Made by a program: the position numbers and the translations under genes. Of a stretch of DNA of 64,000 nucleotides, positions 26,620 to 37,461 are shown one piece after another. The stretch is from Polynucleobacter sp. MG-5-Ahmo-C2 (lineage in GTDB: Bacteria; Pseudomonadota; Gammaproteobacteria; Burkholderiales; Burkholderiaceae). Numbering within the stretch: the first letter of the stretch is position 1; each line of letters opens with the position of its first letter. The notes beneath the pieces were generated by a model. The model worked only from the letters and a program-made list of their open reading frames with translations. It made no database searches and was not told where the DNA came from. The DNA lies in NCBI RefSeq assembly GCF_018687735.1, contig NZ_CP061304.1, forward strand, positions 434,001 to 498,000, written 5' to 3'.

Positions 26620-28191
26620 TTATTTCGGAAATGATTGCTCTTCTTCTCGACGCAAATGAGGAAAGAGGATCACATCACGAATGTTTGGCGCATCTGTGAG
26701 CAGCATCACTAAACGGTCGATGCCAATACCGCAACCACCGGTTGGAGGCATACCATACTCGAGTGCGCGGATAAAGTCATGATCGAAGTACATTGCTTCT
26801 TCGTCGCCAGCTTCTTTTTGCTCTACTTGTTTGCGGAAACGATTAGCTTGGTCTTCAGCATCATTGAGCTCTGAGAAACCGTTGGCGATCTCTCGACCAG
26901 TAATAAAAAGTTCAAAGCGCTCAGTAATGCCTGGGCGGGAATCAGACTCTCTAGCGAGTGGACTTACTTCGATTGGGTAATCAATGATGTAAGTTGGCTC
27001 CCAGAGGTGTTCTTCAGCAACCAATTCAAATAAAGCTAATTGCAAAGCACCGATACCAGCATTCTTGAGTGTTGGGGCATCTGGATTTTCGCCACCTTTT
27101 TTCAATTCGGCGCGGATGAAATTGATATCGTCTAATTGTGTTGCTTCATAGTTTTTCCCGGATTGGCCACAATACTTCAGAATGGCTTCAGTAATCGTGA
27201 GGCGTTGGAATGGTTTGCTCAAATCCAATTCACGACCTTGATGAGTCAATACTGCCGTGCCTTGCGCATCCATTGCTGCTGCACGAATCAAGCCTTCAGT
27301 GAAGTCCATTAGCCAACGGTAATCCGTATAGGCCGCATAAAACTCCATCATCGTAAATTCTGGATTGTGGCGTGGACTGACACCTTCGTTACGGAAGTTG
27401 CGGTTAATTTCGAAGACGCGTTCAAAGCCACCAACTACTAGGCGCTTGAGATAGAGCTCAGGCGCAATACGCAAGAACATCTGCATATCGAGTGCGTTGT
27501 GATGGGTAATAAAGGGTTTAGCTGCTGCGCCACCAGGAATCGGGTGGAGCATTGGTGTTTCAACCTCCATGAAGTCAGCATCGAGCATGTGACGACGCAA
27601 GGAGGCGATTGCATTGCTACGTGCTTTGAAAGTATTGCGACTTTCTGGGTTAACAATGAGGTCTACATAGCGCTGACGATATTTAGTCTCAAGATCTGAG
27701 AGGCCATGGAACTTATCTGGCAAAGGACGTAAAGACTTGCTCAATAGACGTAAGTTGCTACTCTCTACTGAGAGCTCACCTTTGTTGGTCTTGAACAGAT
27801 TGCCCTCGGCAGAGATAAAGTCGCCCATGTCCCAGTGCTTAAAGGCGCCATGGGTATCAGTACCACTGAGTTCATCGCTAATGTAGAACTGAATCTGACC
27901 GCTACGATCCTGAATGGTTGCAAAGCTCGCTTTACCCATCACGCGTTTGAGAACCATTCGGCCCGCAACCTTGACATGTACCTTCTTGGCGGCGAGCTCT
28001 TCTTTGGTGAGGCTATCGTAGTGGGCGTGAAGATCAGCAGCTAAATGGGTTGGAACAAAGTCATTTGGAAAAGCAATGCCGCCTTCGCGCAGCTTAGCGA
28101 GTTTTTCGCGGCGCTCCGCAATAATGTGGTTTTCATCAACCGCTTCGGTGGCTGGTACTGGCGTATTGCCTGAGTTGGTTTTATCGTTCAT
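26620..28191 (-). CDS. lysS: Lysyl-tRNA synthetase (class II)
   Basis: Charges tRNA-Lys (523 aa). The N-terminal OB-fold anticodon domain (about 75-180) includes [17 protein letters not shown]. Class II motif 2 is [20 protein letters not shown] near residue 275, and motif 3 is [13 protein letters not shown] near 492. It lies 12 bases after prfB, so both are likely in one transcript, as in many proteobacteria. Confidence 0.98.
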   Translation of the reverse strand: MNDKTNSGNTPVPATEAVDENHIIAERREKLAKLREGGIAFPNDFVPTHLAADLHAHYDSLTKEELAAKKVHVKVAGRMVLKRVMGKASFATIQDRSGQIQFYISDELSGTDTHGAFKHWDMGDFISAEGNLFKTNKGELSVESSNLRLLSKSLRPLPDKFHGLSDLETKYRQRYVDLIVNPESRNTFKARSNAIASLRRHMLDADFMEVETPMLHPIPGGAAAKPFITHHNALDMQMFLRIAPELYLKRLVVGGFERVFEINRNFRNEGVSPRHNPEFTMMEFYAAYTDYRWLMDFTEGLIRAAAMDAQGTAVLTHQGRELDLSKPFQRLTITEAILKYCGQSGKNYEATQLDDINFIRAELKKGGENPDAPTLKNAGIGALQLALFELVAEEHLWEPTYIIDYPIEVSPLARESDSRPGITERFELFITGREIANGFSELNDAEDQANRFRKQVEQKEAGDEEAMYFDHDFIRALEYGMPPTGGCGIGIDRLVMLLTDAPNIRDVILFPHLRREEEQSFPK

Positions 28192-28203
28192 ATTCGTGAG
28201 TAA

Positions 28204-29308
28204 TTAAACGCCTTGCTTCAGGCTGGCTTCAATAAAGGCATCAAGATCTCCGTCTAATACTTTTTGAGTATTAGAGATCTCAACGTTAGTACGTAAATCT
28301 TTAATGCGGCTTTGATCTAAAACATAAGAGCGGATTTGATGACCCCAGCCCACATCCGTTTTGCTCGCCTCTAATTTATCCTGTTCTGCGCGACGCTTTT
28401 GCATCTCATGTTCGTAGAGGCGTGACTTGAGCATGGTCATGGCTTCCGCACGGTTGCGGTGTTGACTACGGTCATTTTGGCACTGGACCACAATACCTGT
28501 GGGTAGGTGGGTTAAACGAACCGCAGAGTCAGTCTTATTAATATGCTGACCGCCGGCACCAGAGGCGCGGTAGGTGTCTGTCCGAATATCAGCAGGATTG
28601 ACATCAATCTCAATGGAGTCATCAATCTCTGGGTATACATAAATAGATGCAAACGAAGTGTGGCGACCATTGGAGGAGTCAAAAGGTGACTTGCGCACTA
28701 AGCGATGTACACCAGTCTCAGAGCGAAGGTGTCCGTAGGCATACTCACCGTCGACCTTGATAGTTGCACTCTTAATGCCAGCAACATCACCGTCAGATTC
28801 TTCGAGGATTTCTGTTTTATAGCCTTTGCGTTCACAGTATTTGAGATACTGACGATAAAGCATGCTTGCCCAATCGCAAGCCTCGGTACCACCGGCACCT
28901 GCTTGAATATCGATAAAGCAATTGCAAGAATCCATCTCATTGTGGAACATGCGACGGAACTCTAGATCGCCGATGACCTTGCTATAACTTTCCACGTCTT
29001 GTTCGATGGCAGAAATGGTTTCAAAATCACTTTCTTCTTTAGCCATATCGAATAGCTCAAGAGCACTGGTGATATTGGTATTTAAATCTGTGAGAGTGGC
29101 AACTACGCCGTCGAGCAATTTTTTCTCTTTGCCCAGCGCTTGCGCTTTCTTTTGATCATCCCAAATGGTGGGATCCTCAAGGATTGAGTTAACTTCAGTA
29201 AGGCGACGCGACTTTACTTCGAAGTCAAAGATACCCCCGAAGAGCTTGCTCGCGGGTGAGCAGATCGGACAAGGTATTAGAAATAGTGTTTAGTTGTTCA
29301 GCTTCCAT
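28204..29308 (-). CDS. prfB: Peptide chain release factor 2 (programmed +1 frameshift)
   Basis: Recognises UGA and UAA stop codons and releases the peptide. The gene is split: codons 1-27 run from ATG at 29308 ([17 protein letters not shown]...) to CTT at 29228, an in-frame TGA follows, and skipping base 29227 joins the long frame (28204-29226), starting DFEVKSRRL. The product is 367 residues, the usual RF2 length. It has the SPF recognition tripeptide (RKSPFDSSN) and the GGQ motif ([12 protein letters not shown]). Treating only the downstream frame as the gene would lose the first 60-odd residues. It is 28 bases after recJ. Confidence 0.97.
29225..29239 (-). promoter_or_regulatory. RF2 autoregulatory frameshift site
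   Basis: On the minus strand the site reads CGGGGG TAT CTT TGA followed by C. The GGGGG acts as an internal Shine-Dalgarno three bases before the slippery CTT, and TGA-C is a poor stop context. This is the same layout as the well-studied E. coli prfB site. Low RF2 slows termination at UGA and favours the shift, so RF2 controls its own synthesis. Confidence 0.95.
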
Positions 29309-29336
29309 CCCCTGATTATAAGGGGGTTATTGCTCT

Positions 29337-31091
29337 TTACCTTGAGGTCTCGGCACTCTCGTCATGGGCCTCAATCATCAGTTGGACGCGAGCTTGCCCT
29401 TGATAGCGATCTGTCACTAGGCGATAAGCCAATTTGGCTTTGGCGGGCAGGCTTTGGGTGCGATTGAACCAAACGCCAGTGATAGGCTTATTACCAGAGG
29501 CTGCCCCAACCGGAAGGAGCATCAGTCGCAAGTGCTTTTCTTTCATAAGGCTTTGCTGGGCAATCTCAAATTCCCCATAAAAGACTGGCTGTGGAAAGCC
29601 TTGACCCCAGATTTCTTCTGCAAGTAGGTCGCCAATTTCAGGGGTGAGCTCAGAGACTTCAAGAGTGCCATCGTGAGTATGACGACGCTCCAATAATTCA
29701 TCCGTCAATAGACTATTAGCGACCTCCTGAAAGCAGGCATCAAACTTTTCAAAATCACTTTTACGAATCGTTAGGCCAGCTGCCATAGCGTGGCCGCCAA
29801 ATTTGAGGATGAGTCCTGGCTCACGCTTAGAAACTAAATCTAAGGCATCTCTTAAATGAAATCCCGTCAATGATCTGCCGGAGCCGCGCAACTCTTCGCC
29901 AGTGTTGCCGTCAGGAGCAAAAACAATGGCGGGGCGATTAAAACGTTCTTTTAGGCGAGATGCCACAATTCCGACGACACCTTGATGCCATTCTGGATTC
30001 CACAGACAGATGCTCGTACGCTGCGCCATTGTTCCAGCCAGCTGATCTTCAGCCAGGTGAGCAAGGGCTGCTTCTTGCATACCTGTTTCAATCACGCGAC
30101 GTTCACGATTAATGCGGTCGAGCTCTTGAGCAAGCGTCATCGCCTCATCTGTACTATCAGTTAATAGCAAACGAATGCCGAGCGTCATATCAGCCAGGCG
30201 CCCAGCAGCATTGAGGCGCGGGCCAATAGCAAAGCCTAAATCAAAAGTGTTTGCTTTACGAGGATCTCGTGCTGCCGCTTGAAATAAGGCCTGTATACCG
30301 GACTGAGAAATTCCGGCTCTAATACGTTTTAAGCCATTCGAAACAAGCACGCGATTATTGCGATCCAACTGCGCCACGTCTGCAACAGTTCCTAAAGCAA
30401 CGAGGTCTAATAAGTTTTCTACTTTAGGTTGGGTCTCATTTGTAAACTTGCCACGCTGGCGCAACTCTGCCCGAAGTGCAACGAGTAGGTAGAACATCAC
30501 ACCAACACCAGCAAGCGCTTTGCTAGGAAAGCTGCAGCCAGCTTGATTGGGATTGACTATAGCAGTTGCCTTGGGAACTCGGTCGCCAGGGAGATGATGA
30601 TCTGTAACAATCACTTCCATGCCAAGCTCACGGGCGCGATCTACACCAGCCTCACTCGCAATGCCGTTATCAACCGTAATGAGATATTTGGGTTTAGGGT
30701 TTTGTTCAGCAGCAAGCTCCACCACTTCAGGGGTAAGGCCGTACCCCATAGTGAATCGATTTGGAACCAGAAACTGAATGGGTGTCTCAGGGTCACCCAG
30801 CATACGTAAGCCCCGCAATCCAACAGCACAAGCGGTAGCGCCGTCGCAGTCATAGTCTGCAACGATGAGCATAGGCTCTTTACGCTCAAGAATGTCTGCT
30901 AATAAAGATGCCGTGCTGATGCAATTTTTTAGCTCTGTTGGCGAGAGTAATTGCTTTAAATCGAGTGAGAGTTCATCAGGTGTCTGAAGACCACGTGCTG
31001 CATATAGTCTTGCAAGCAACGGATGGAGGCCACTTTGCTGTAACCAGTTGGCAGTGCGTTCGGAAAAAGGGCGCTGAGAAAATAGACTCAT
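29337..31091 (-). CDS. recJ: Single-strand DNA exonuclease RecJ
   Basis: 5'-3' single-strand exonuclease (584 aa) acting in recombination and mismatch repair. DHH phosphoesterase motifs are visible: VADYDCDGATA near residue 78, VTVDNGIA, VTDHHLPG near 162, and the DHHA1 region with KFGGHAMAAGLT. The C-terminal OB-like domain is present. Its start overlaps the stop of the upstream gene by four bases. Confidence 0.96.
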   Translation of the reverse strand: MSLFSQRPFSERTANWLQQSGLHPLLARLYAARGLQTPDELSLDLKQLLSPTELKNCISTASLLADILERKEPMLIVADYDCDGATACAVGLRGLRMLGDPETPIQFLVPNRFTMGYGLTPEVVELAAEQNPKPKYLITVDNGIASEAGVDRARELGMEVIVTDHHLPGDRVPKATAIVNPNQAGCSFPSKALAGVGVMFYLLVALRAELRQRGKFTNETQPKVENLLDLVALGTVADVAQLDRNNRVLVSNGLKRIRAGISQSGIQALFQAAARDPRKANTFDLGFAIGPRLNAAGRLADMTLGIRLLLTDSTDEAMTLAQELDRINRERRVIETGMQEAALAHLAEDQLAGTMAQRTSICLWNPEWHQGVVGIVASRLKERFNRPAIVFAPDGNTGEELRGSGRSLTGFHLRDALDLVSKREPGLILKFGGHAMAAGLTIRKSDFEKFDACFQEVANSLLTDELLERRHTHDGTLEVSELTPEIGDLLAEEIWGQGFPQPVFYGEFEIAQQSLMKEKHLRLMLLPVGAASGNKPITGVWFNRTQSLPAKAKLAYRLVTDRYQGQARVQLMIEAHDESAETSR

Positions 31092-32083
31092 GTGGAAATG
31101 ATTTCTTTCCAGGTGAGGGGCTCTGTTTTTTTCCAGAGCATCCAGGATTTTTTATGTAAATGTTTGGCTCTGAAGATGCGCTCACGAGTTTTACCTTTGG
31201 GAAAGTCAATGATCATGACTTCATCTAACTCTTTCTTCATCAGTGCGGCACTCAATGTGGGCCATACCACCTCAGGGTTGTCTAGCCAAGCAAAAGATCC
31301 TGCTACGGGGGTGTTGAATTCTTTTGAATGGGGGGTATGGAGTAGTTTTGCCAACCCAGCCAGCAGGTGGTGTGATCCATAGAGGTGCTGCGACTGTTGA
31401 ACTGCCAGTGGTACTTGCGCATCACTCAATTTACCAATACCACTAATCCACAAGGAGTTAATGCTTGGCATGCCGCGTTGTTGGCGCTCTTCATTAACAG
31501 AGCCGATATGCCAGAGCATCTGAATTTCATTCTGTAATTTACGCCAACGTTTTGCGATACCCTCCTCGCTGCTATCACGCGGCATCCACCAATCAATATT
31601 ACGACCATGTGCTTGATCAACGCTATAGCTTGCCAGACTTGCAAATGGGCCTGCTGAAATGAACCAGTAGTGCTGTCCTTGAAACAGGATCGGATTTTGA
31701 AAATCCTCTTCGATATATGGCAGAGCAGTTTTTAGAAGTTCGGCAGATTCAGTTTGCGTCAGATCGATCTGGTTTTGCCCCATCAAAATAAGGTGATCGC
31801 GCGTAGCATGGAGATGAATGGGCTGTAAGCAGGCGATGACTTCAGAGGGATTTACCACTTGGGATGTTTGGCCTAACAGCAAGACTGGTGCCAGTGGCAC
31901 TAGATTTCCTAATAAATAGCGTTCATGCGGGAGTCCCTTAACTGGACAATCACCCATTGCCTGCTCTTCCTCAGAGTCAAGGGCATCCTCGCCTGATAGC
32001 ATCAGGGTAAAGCGCCGTAAGGTACTCTGGGCGCCTTGAAGGGAGGTGGGATTTGCAGACATTCCCCTGATTTTAGGTGGCAT
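31088..32083 (-). CDS. RpfE-like conserved protein (phosphoglycerate-mutase-like)
   Basis: A 331-residue soluble protein. It resembles the family annotated as RpfE-type or 2,3-bisphosphoglycerate-independent phosphoglycerate-mutase-like (COG4255) in beta- and gammaproteobacteria. Clues are the NSLWISGIG motif near residue 217, preceded by an HLHATRDHLIL segment and LWHIGSVNEERQQRGMPSIN. Its exact reaction is not known. It overlaps recJ by four bases and heads a recJ-prfB-lysS run; in Xanthomonas rpfE has similar neighbours as far as I recall. An alternative start is the ATG at 32062. Confidence 0.6.
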   Translation of the reverse strand: MPPKIRGMSANPTSLQGAQSTLRRFTLMLSGEDALDSEEEQAMGDCPVKGLPHERYLLGNLVPLAPVLLLGQTSQVVNPSEVIACLQPIHLHATRDHLILMGQNQIDLTQTESAELLKTALPYIEEDFQNPILFQGQHYWFISAGPFASLASYSVDQAHGRNIDWWMPRDSSEEGIAKRWRKLQNEIQMLWHIGSVNEERQQRGMPSINSLWISGIGKLSDAQVPLAVQQSQHLYGSHHLLAGLAKLLHTPHSKEFNTPVAGSFAWLDNPEVVWPTLSAALMKKELDEVMIIDFPKGKTRERIFRAKHLHKKSWMLWKKTEPLTWKEIIST

Positions 32084-32129
32084 TTCAGTATTCCATCAGT
32101 TTGCCTTGGTAATTCACTAAACTGTGGCT

Positions 32130-33392
32130 ATGTTGAGACTTCCTATAGAGCTAGAAATTGGCCTGCGCTACACCCGATCCAAGCGTCGCAAGACGGTGGG
32201 TAAGCGCGATGGTTTTCTATCCTTTATCTCCGGAATCTCAACCGCCGGCATTGCTCTAGGGGTTGCTTCTCTGATCGTGGTGCTCTCCGTCATGAATGGT
32301 TTCCAGAAGGAGGTTCGTGACCGTATGCTGTCTGTCCTCTCTCATGTGGAAATTACTGCGCCAGAAGGGTTGGCCAATTGGGAGCCGCTTGCTCTTAAAG
32401 TTGCTACGCAGTCGCATGTCGTTGGTGTTGCGCCAATGGTGAGCTCTCAAGGTTTACTCAGTCGCGAGAACGTGATGCGTGGCGTGGCTATTCGAGGCAT
32501 CCTGCCTAGCGAAGAAGGAAAAGTTTCTGATCTACCAAAACAATTTGTTGCTGGCAGTATTAACGATCTCCAGCCAGGCGGATTTGGTGTTGCCTTAGGC
32601 GCTCAACTTGCAGCGCTGGTTGGTGCTCACGTAGGTGACCGTATTAATTTAATTGTTCCCGAGAGTGACTTAACGCCGGCTGGTGCAATGCCGCGGATGC
32701 GCACGCTACAGGTGGTCGGTATCGTGGATAGCGGGCATTATGAATATGACAGCTCCCTAGCGATTATGCATTGGAAAGATGCTGCTGCCTTACTACGCTT
32801 ACGCGATCCATCTGGCTTGCGCGTTAAGGTAGATGATATGCAGCGCGCACCTGAGATCGCTAACCAACTAGCCGCTGTAGTACCTCAAGCCTTATGGGTC
32901 ACTGACTGGTCACGCTCTAATCGCAATTGGTTTGCTGCGGTTCAAACTGAAAAGAAGATGATGTTCATCATTCTGACTCTGATTATTGCAGTGGCGGCAT
33001 TCAATCTAGTCTCTACATTAGTGATGACTGTGAATGAGAAGCAAGCGGATATTGCAATTTTGAGAACAATGGGCGCGAGCCCCGGATTAATTCAGAGAAT
33101 ATTCTTAATTCAAGGTCTGGCAATCGGCATACTCGGTTCTTTAGCTGGTGTTGTCTTGGGTTTATTGATCGCGCTGAATATTGATGTCATCGTCCCTGCC
33201 ATTGAGGCAGTCTTTCGCGTGCGCTTTCTGCCGCGTGAGGTGTACTTTATTAGTGAACTGCCTTCGGATGTCAGATTGAATGACGTGTTAACTGTGGGCT
33301 TCATGGCTTTTGGTTTATCCGTACTAGCCACCATCTACCCAAGTCGTCGTGCTGCCAAAGTGCAACCTGCGGAGGCCTTACGCTATGAATGA
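32130..33392 (+). CDS. lolC: Lipoprotein-releasing ABC transporter permease (LolC/LolE family)
   Basis: Inner-membrane permease (420 aa) that extracts outer-membrane lipoproteins for LolA. One N-terminal helix ([28 protein letters not shown]), a large periplasmic MacB-like domain (about 70-260), then three helices of the FtsX domain ([14 protein letters not shown] onward). The start is the ATG at 32130; a GTG six bases earlier is possible. Only one permease gene lies with lolD and no lolE is next to it, which suggests a homodimeric LolF-type transporter. Confidence 0.92.
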   Translation: MLRLPIELEIGLRYTRSKRRKTVGKRDGFLSFISGISTAGIALGVASLIVVLSVMNGFQKEVRDRMLSVLSHVEITAPEGLANWEPLALKVATQSHVVGVAPMVSSQGLLSRENVMRGVAIRGILPSEEGKVSDLPKQFVAGSINDLQPGGFGVALGAQLAALVGAHVGDRINLIVPESDLTPAGAMPRMRTLQVVGIVDSGHYEYDSSLAIMHWKDAAALLRLRDPSGLRVKVDDMQRAPEIANQLAAVVPQALWVTDWSRSNRNWFAAVQTEKKMMFIILTLIIAVAAFNLVSTLVMTVNEKQADIAILRTMGASPGLIQRIFLIQGLAIGILGSLAGVVLGLLIALNIDVIVPAIEAVFRVRFLPREVYFISELPSDVRLNDVLTVGFMAFGLSVLATIYPSRRAAKVQPAEALRYE

Positions 33393-34092
33393 GCTTATGA
33401 AGAATCAAAGTAATGTAGTTCTCATGGCTAGAGATTTGGCTAAGACCTATGGTCAAGGCCTTACCGCAGTAGAAGTTCTTAAGGCAATTGACTTGGATGT
33501 CGCACCTTCAGAGAAGGTAGCTATTGTGGGCTCATCTGGCTCAGGCAAAAGCACCTTGCTACATTTGCTGGGTGGTTTAGACACCCCAAGTGCTGGCTCA
33601 GTAGTCCTTGCCGGATCGAATTTAAAGCAGTTATCTGTCAAAAAGTTAGATCAACTGCGTAATCAAAGTCTTGGTTTTATTTATCAGTTCCATCATCTCT
33701 TGGATGAATTTAGTGCTGTTGAGAATGTAGCCTTGCCCCTACGTATTCGTGGTTTGGGTAATGATGAATCCATGGATCGTGCCAGCAAAATATTGAAGGC
33801 GGTTGGTTTGACTGCGCGTGAGTTGCACACACCAGGTGAATTGTCTGGCGGCGAACGACAACGCGTGGCAGTAGCCAGAGCTTTGGTCGGTAACCCCGCA
33901 TGTGTTTTAGCAGATGAGCCAACGGGTAATCTTGATACTGAAACTGCTGATGGTGTATTTGACTTGATGTTAGATATCGCGCGCGATCAGGGTACCGCCT
34001 TTGTTATCGTGACGCATGACCCGGTGCGCGCTAAACGTTGCGATCGTATTTTGCATTTAGAGCGCGGAGTACTAAAGACTTTTTCGCAATGA
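33385..34092 (+). CDS. lolD: Lipoprotein-releasing ABC transporter ATPase LolD
   Basis: ATPase (235 aa) that powers lipoprotein release. Walker A is GSSGSGKST near residue 47, the signature [15 protein letters not shown] near 150, and Walker [13 protein letters not shown]. The frame is open to 33349, but the ATG at 33385 has GGAGG (33371-33375) nine bases ahead, overlaps the lolC stop by eight bases and gives a typical N terminus. Coupled to lolC and tatD. Confidence 0.96.
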   Translation: MNELMKNQSNVVLMARDLAKTYGQGLTAVEVLKAIDLDVAPSEKVAIVGSSGSGKSTLLHLLGGLDTPSAGSVVLAGSNLKQLSVKKLDQLRNQSLGFIYQFHHLLDEFSAVENVALPLRIRGLGNDESMDRASKILKAVGLTARELHTPGELSGGERQRVAVARALVGNPACVLADEPTGNLDTETADGVFDLMLDIARDQGTAFVIVTHDPVRAKRCDRILHLERGVLKTFSQ

Positions 34093-34949
34093 TCATGGGA
34101 GTAACGCATCCCATGTGGATTGACACCCATTGCCATCTAGATGCGCCTGAGTTTGCCAAGACTTTGACTGAAGTCATTCAGGCTGCTGTCGATAAAAATG
34201 TGCAGGCAATCCTATTGCCTGCAGTCAAAGCGGGTGATTGCCAGCAAGTGCGTGAGCTTGCAAATCAATACGGCCAGCAAATTCCGGGGTTGGCCTATAC
34301 GCTTGGTATTCATCCCCTGTATACCAATCAGGCTCAAGAGAGCGATATCGCCATTCTTGAACAAGCAATTACCCAATCTCTTTCTGATCCTCGCTTTGTT
34401 GGTGTTGGTGAGATTGGCCTTGATTATTTTGTAGAGGGCTTGGATCCCCATAAGCAAGAATATTTTTTGAATGCGCAATTGGATTTAGCGCAACAGTTTC
34501 AACTACCAGTGATTCTGCATGTGCGCCGTTCGCAAGATGCTATTTTGAAAGCACTGCGTCGTCGTAAAATACCGGGTGGGATTGCGCATGCATTTAATGG
34601 CAGCTTTCAGCAGGCCGAGCAATTTATTGAGCTAGGTTTTAAGTTGGGATTTGGTGGCGCCGCTACTTATGGGCGGGCTTTGCAAATACGAAGGCTCTTG
34701 GCTGAATTACCGCTTGATAGCATCATTACAGAAACTGATGCGCCCGATATACCTCCAGCATGGTTGAGAGAAGAGCATATTGCCTTCAATGAACCTGCTT
34801 TTTTGCCTCGTATTGCGAGGGAGCTGGCATCTATTCGGGGGATAAATGAGCTTGAGTTTGCTTCAGCAGTTTGGCGCAATGCCATGCAAGTATTACCGCG
34901 TTGGTCAGCACTCTGCGCTGGCTTCCCTCACTCTAAGCTAGCCTCTTAA
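34089..34949 (+). CDS. tatD: TatD family metal-dependent hydrolase
   Basis: TIM-barrel deoxyribonuclease-like hydrolase (about 286 aa). Metal-binding motifs are [43 protein letters not shown] and [11 protein letters not shown]. The start chosen (34089) overlaps the lolD stop as ATGA; another candidate is the ATG at 34113 ([10 protein letters not shown]), which has GGGAG 11 bases ahead and matches the usual family start. It is followed by comEC with a 4-base gap. Confidence 0.93.
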   Translation: MIMGVTHPMWIDTHCHLDAPEFAKTLTEVIQAAVDKNVQAILLPAVKAGDCQQVRELANQYGQQIPGLAYTLGIHPLYTNQAQESDIAILEQAITQSLSDPRFVGVGEIGLDYFVEGLDPHKQEYFLNAQLDLAQQFQLPVILHVRRSQDAILKALRRRKIPGGIAHAFNGSFQQAEQFIELGFKLGFGGAATYGRALQIRRLLAELPLDSIITETDAPDIPPAWLREEHIAFNEPAFLPRIARELASIRGINELEFASAVWRNAMQVLPRWSALCAGFPHSKLAS

Positions 34950-34953
34950 ACCC

Positions 34954-37428
34954 TTGCGCTTTGCAATTACGGCGTTCATCGCCGGGGGGTCACTTCTTTT
35001 CTTTTTACCAAACATTCCGCCTCACTGGATGTTGGGAAGTTTTTTTCTTGGCACAATCTGCTCTTGCATTATTTATATCAGTCTGCCATCGAGCCGAATT
35101 CGTCAATTAGCAATCATCATTTTGATGCTCACGCTTGGATTTGCCTGGAATGCACGTTATGCCGAGAATCGATTGGGAAATATCCTTCCGTCAGAAATGG
35201 AAGGTAAAGACTTAACCATAGAGGGCCGTATAGCAGCATTACCCCAAGGGAATTTTCTTGGCGCTAAGTTTGCATTTGAAGTGGATGATTCTGCAGCACA
35301 GCTTCCTCACCGAATTTATTTAAGTTGGCAACCTGCCTGGAGAAATCCACAGGAAATCCCTGAGATCTTTCCAGGACAACGTTGGAGGCTAAAGGTAAAG
35401 CTCAAACGACCTTACGGATCCCTTAATCCTTATACATTTGACTTTGAGCGATGGTCCTTTCATCAAGACTTTGGTGCTAGCGGCTCAGTGCGGTCAGGCG
35501 AACTTTTGCTGTCTCAAGATATTGGATTAGCAGAATTTGAGTTACGCATGGAGCTTGCCCGCTGGCATCTGCGCAACAAGATTCAAGCAATGTTGCCAAC
35601 AGATGCTCGCTATGCTGGGGTAATTGTTGCCTTGGTAATGGGTGATCAAAATGCGATTGATCAAGATGACTGGCGAATATTTAATGCAACGGGTATTGGT
35701 CATTTGATTTCAATCTCAGGACTGCACGTCACCATGTTGGCCGGGGTTGGGGCATCCTTAGCTGCATTCATTTGGGGGCGTCGTTCTTTGCCATTATTGA
35801 TTCCAGTTGGTAAGGTTGCTGCTAGCGTTGGATTTGTGACTGCATTTATCTACGCTTGGTTGGCGGGTTTTCAGATTCCAGCACAAAGAACGATGTATAT
35901 GGTTGGTGTTGTTGCATTTGCACTGTGGTCTGGCAGAAATCCCAGATCATTCGATATATGGTGGTGGGCTTTAGCATTTATTTTGCTGGTTGATCCAATG
36001 GCGCCATACACCCCAGGATTTTGGTTATCGTTTGGCGCAGTCGCCGCAATCTTGTACGCCATGGGGGATTCAGCTGGTTTGTTAGGCATCCCCACTGGCA
36101 AAGCGTTCGAGGTTCATTGGACTCATCGTTTAATACAAGCCCTTCGTGAAGCTTGCCGAGTTCAGGCGGTTGTTACTATTGCCTTGCTACCATTTACTTT
36201 ATATTGGTTTTATCAAGTATCGGTAGTTTCGCCATTGGCCAATGCTTTTGCTATTCCCTTGGTTAGTTATGTTGTTACTCCTCTAGCAATTGCGGGGGCA
36301 TTGTTACCAGAATTTATTGGTAGGTGGCTGTTATTGCCCGCTCATTTGGCAATGGAATATTTGGCGATTGCCTTGGGCTGGATGGCTAGCTGGAACTGGT
36401 CAGTAGTTTGGGCGCGGCAACCCGAGTGGTGGATCGTGCTGTTATCTAGTGTTGGCATTGTTTACGCCATTCGTCCCGGAAGTGTGGTTCACGACTGGGG
36501 CTTACGCACTTTAGCGTTGTCCTTATCGACTCTTTTATTTGTACCGCAATTTGGTTTTGCTCACAAGCACTCTTTAGCTTTTGGTGAATTCAGGGCAACT
36601 GTTTTAGATATTGGTCAAGGTACCGCAGTGTTGCTTGAGACAGCAAATAGAAAATTACTCTATGACACTGGGCCTATACAGGGAAAAAAGGATGATGCAG
36701 GCCAGCGCGTGATCTTGCCTTATTTACGGGGCAGGGGCATTGATCAAATTGATCGAATGGTGATTAGTCATAGCGATAGCGACCATATTGGTGGGGCTGC
36801 TTCGCTCATAAAGCATATTCAGTTTGATTCAATGATGGGCTCATTACCCCGTAACAATCCTTTACTACAAAATCTCCAAGATAGAAAAGTTCCCAGCATT
36901 CCTTGTCGGTTTGGGCAGCATTGGATTTGGGATGGCGTTGAGTTCATGGTGTGGCATCCACATGAAGAAACGCTTTTTGAGAAGCAATATTCTAGAAAAC
37001 CAAATGAAATGAGTTGTGTCCTTGAGGTGCGTAACCAGAACTCCTCTTTCTGGTTAACTGGCGATGTAGAAAAGCAGGGTGAGGCTGAGATGGTGGAGCG
37101 TCTAAATCAGACAAGACTGAGAGAGCTTGGTGATAAGCAATTAATTTTGATGGCACCACATCATGGAAGCAAAACCTCTTCGTCACTCGACTTACTTAGC
37201 AATTTAGAGCCTGATCAGGCGTTTGCACAGAATGGATATCGTAATCGCTATGGCCATCCACATCCCACTGTTAGCGCAAGATATCGCGATTTAAGAATCC
37301 CTTTTTATCAAACCCCTATAACGGGGGCGCAAATTTGGACGTTTAAAAATAAGTCTAATTTTTCAACTCAATTTTGGCGACATGATATAAATCGTTTATG
37401 GCATAGGGGTTTAGAGAATGATCCTTAA
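34954..37428 (+). CDS. comEC: DNA internalisation competence protein ComEC/Rec2
   Basis: Inner-membrane channel (824 aa) for uptake of single-stranded DNA during natural transformation. The N-terminal DUF4131 region is followed by the competence membrane domain (about 220-500, with GIGHLISISGLHVTMLAG) and a C-terminal metallo-beta-lactamase-like domain with SHSDSDHIGGAASL near 608 and MAPHHGSKTSSS. Start is a TTG at 34954; there is no better in-frame start because the tatD stop is just upstream. It implies a competence capacity, but no other competence gene is in the window apart from radA. Confidence 0.93.
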   Translation: MRFAITAFIAGGSLLFFLPNIPPHWMLGSFFLGTICSCIIYISLPSSRIRQLAIIILMLTLGFAWNARYAENRLGNILPSEMEGKDLTIEGRIAALPQGNFLGAKFAFEVDDSAAQLPHRIYLSWQPAWRNPQEIPEIFPGQRWRLKVKLKRPYGSLNPYTFDFERWSFHQDFGASGSVRSGELLLSQDIGLAEFELRMELARWHLRNKIQAMLPTDARYAGVIVALVMGDQNAIDQDDWRIFNATGIGHLISISGLHVTMLAGVGASLAAFIWGRRSLPLLIPVGKVAASVGFVTAFIYAWLAGFQIPAQRTMYMVGVVAFALWSGRNPRSFDIWWWALAFILLVDPMAPYTPGFWLSFGAVAAILYAMGDSAGLLGIPTGKAFEVHWTHRLIQALREACRVQAVVTIALLPFTLYWFYQVSVVSPLANAFAIPLVSYVVTPLAIAGALLPEFIGRWLLLPAHLAMEYLAIALGWMASWNWSVVWARQPEWWIVLLSSVGIVYAIRPGSVVHDWGLRTLALSLSTLLFVPQFGFAHKHSLAFGEFRATVLDIGQGTAVLLETANRKLLYDTGPIQGKKDDAGQRVILPYLRGRGIDQIDRMVISHSDSDHIGGAASLIKHIQFDSMMGSLPRNNPLLQNLQDRKVPSIPCRFGQHWIWDGVEFMVWHPHEETLFEKQYSRKPNEMSCVLEVRNQNSSFWLTGDVEKQGEAEMVERLNQTRLRELGDKQLILMAPHHGSKTSSSLDLLSNLEPDQAFAQNGYRNRYGHPHPTVSARYRDLRIPFYQTPITGAQIWTFKNKSNFSTQFWRHDINRLWHRGLENDP

Positions 37429-37461
37429 ACCCCTGGTTAATTCAGTAGAAAGGTAATGAAT

